Below are positions 6,783 to 7,559 of a DNA stretch of 7,559 bases, one piece after another. The DNA is taken from contig JAABSK010000121.1 of assembly GCA_011390435.1 (NCBI GenBank), positions 1-7,559 of the forward strand, given 5' to 3'. How positions within the stretch are numbered: the first letter of the stretch is position 1; every line of letters begins with the position of its first letter. Both the position numbers and the translations under genes were made by a program. The stretch is from Desulfobacteraceae bacterium (GTDB taxonomy: Bacteria; Desulfobacterota; Desulfobacteria; Desulfobacterales; Desulfobacteraceae). The notes under the pieces were generated by a model that was not told the DNA's origin, did not search any database, and worked only from the letters and a program-made list of their open reading frames with translations.

Positions 6783-7559
6783 ATCCAGCGGACTTCTGGT
6801 TTCTTTAATTGTTTTTGACTGAACCGTATGCGTATAAATCATGGTTGTCCTGACATCACTGTGACCCAAAAGCTCCTGAATGGTCCGGATATCATAATTC
6901 GCCTGGAGCAGATGGCTTGCAAAACTGTGCCGAAATGTATGTGCCGAGGCTCTTTTTAAAATCTTTGACTTTCGCACCGCCCGTTTAATTGCTTTCTGGA
7001 CATGGGTTTCATGGAGATGATACCGCCGATATTCATTGGTTTCAGGAACAAATGTCAGCTCTCTGGCAGGGAAAAACCACTGCCAGATCAATTCTCTGGG
7101 CGCATTTTTATACTTTTTTTCAAGCCTGTCAGGCATAAACACACCGGAATAGTCATCCTTCAGGTCAGCATCATGCAAAGCAATAACCCTTTTAACCTGA
7201 TCTTTTAAATCATCACGGATGGATTCCGGAAGCGGAACAGTTCTGTCCTTTTTCCCTTTTCCATCATGTATGGTCAGCACATGATGATCAAAATTAAAAT
7301 TATGAATTCTCAGTTTCAGGCATTCCGACAATCTGAGACCACACCCGTACAACAGCTTTACCACAAGATCAAAAGGATGCTGAAGGTTTCGAATTATGCA
7401 GTCAATCTCTTCTCTGGAAAGCACAACCGGTATATAGGGTTTTCTTTTGGCCCTGACAACACCATCAATTTTTCCGAATTCTTTTTTCAACACATGCCTG
7501 AAAAAGAATAACAATGCATGAAAGGCCTGATTCTGGGAAGATGCCGATACCTTCTTCTG
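6777..7559 (-). CDS. Integron-integrase-type tyrosine recombinase, start beyond right edge
   Basis: This site-specific recombinase would cut and rejoin DNA through a covalent phosphotyrosine link. The frame is open to the right edge: codons before the TTG at 7514 read [20 protein letters not shown], the typical SAM-like DNA-binding N-terminal domain. The gene is therefore 5'-partial, missing probably fewer than 100 residues. Numbered from codon 7512-7514, the catalytic set is complete: R61 (CGLRLSE), a lysine in [13 protein letters not shown]192 and R195 (HTFRHSF), H218 ([10 protein letters not shown]) and nucleophile Y227 (MIYTH). The stretch at about 139-180 ([12 protein letters not shown], then [14 protein letters not shown] and [10 protein letters not shown]) matches the extra segment that separates integron integrases from XerC/XerD. 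The C-terminus, RSPLDL, is also typical. It is lower in G+C than the glg genes. Its cognate site and any cassettes would lie to the right, outside the window. A lone chromosomal or transposon-linked recombinase is the alternative. Confidence 0.88.
   Translation of the reverse strand, partial: QKKVSASSQNQAFHALLFFFRHVLKKEFGKIDGVVRAKRKPYIPVVLSREEIDCIIRNLQHPFDLVVKLLYGCGLRLSECLKLRIHNFNFDHHVLTIHDGKGKKDRTVPLPESIRDDLKDQVKRVIALHDADLKDDYSGVFMPDRLEKKYKNAPRELIWQWFFPARELTFVPETNEYRRYHLHETHVQKAIKRAVRKSKILKRASAHTFRHSFASHLLQANYDIRTIQELLGHSDVRTTMIYTHTVQSKTIKETRSPLDL

Noticed and set aside
6785..6816. CCAG/CTGG stem with T-rich DNA after glgB as a terminator
   Set aside because: The stem is only 4 bp, the T tract is interrupted, and the sequence lies inside integrase coding DNA.
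1..7559. CRISPR arrays, tRNA or rRNA genes, insertion-sequence ends
   Set aside because: I saw no regularly spaced repeats, no tRNA-like cloverleaf or rRNA sequence, and no transposase or paired terminal repeats in the window.

Overview
The window carries a three-gene glycogen operon on the + strand. It is preceded by the tail of a pyruvate/PEP-type dikinase-like gene and followed by a convergent tyrosine recombinase of the integron-integrase type. The organism is a bacterium. The divergent glgA, the eukaryote-like branching enzyme and the integron-type integrase would suit an anaerobic Desulfobacterota lineage such as the Desulfobacteraceae, which store polyglucose. This placement rests on remembered family likeness and not on a search, so treat it as tentative.

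Layout. Positions 1-392 hold the C-terminal end of a PEP/pyruvate-binding (PEP synthase-like) protein whose start lies left of the window. Positions 393-655 are noncoding. They contain a weak terminator candidate, a perfect 13-bp inverted repeat (516-553) and a plausible sigma-70 promoter whose -35 box touches the right arm of that repeat. Positions 656-3217 encode an alpha-glucan phosphorylase (GT35, glgP type with an N-terminal DUF3417). Positions 3242-4741 encode a divergent GT5 glycogen synthase (glgA), and 4734-6782 encode a GH13 branching enzyme (glgB) that resembles eukaryotic GBE1 enzymes. Positions 6777-7559, on the - strand, encode most of an integron-type tyrosine recombinase that runs off the right edge.

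How the genes work together. GlgA elongates alpha-1,4-glucan from a nucleotide sugar, GlgB adds alpha-1,6 branches, and GlgP releases glucose-1-phosphate from chain ends. Synthesis and breakdown therefore share one transcript. The spacing is tight: 24 nt between glgP and glgA, and an 8-nt overlap between glgA and glgB, where glgB appears to start at a TTG with its Shine-Dalgarno sequence inside glgA. No glgC (nucleotide-sugar donor synthesis) or debranching enzyme is visible. The upstream dikinase-like gene may link to PEP/pyruvate metabolism, but an intergenic gap and a separate promoter argue that it is a separate unit.

By hand counts in single 60-base samples, the glg genes are richer in G+C (about 58% in one glgP sample) than the upstream gene (about 38%) and the integrase (about 45%). 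The most interesting points are the eukaryote-like branching enzyme, the altered active-site motifs of GlgA, the paired palindromic sites at the operon promoter, and the integrase whose stop codon shares a 6-bp palindrome with the glgB stop. I did not find a clearly new multi-gene system.
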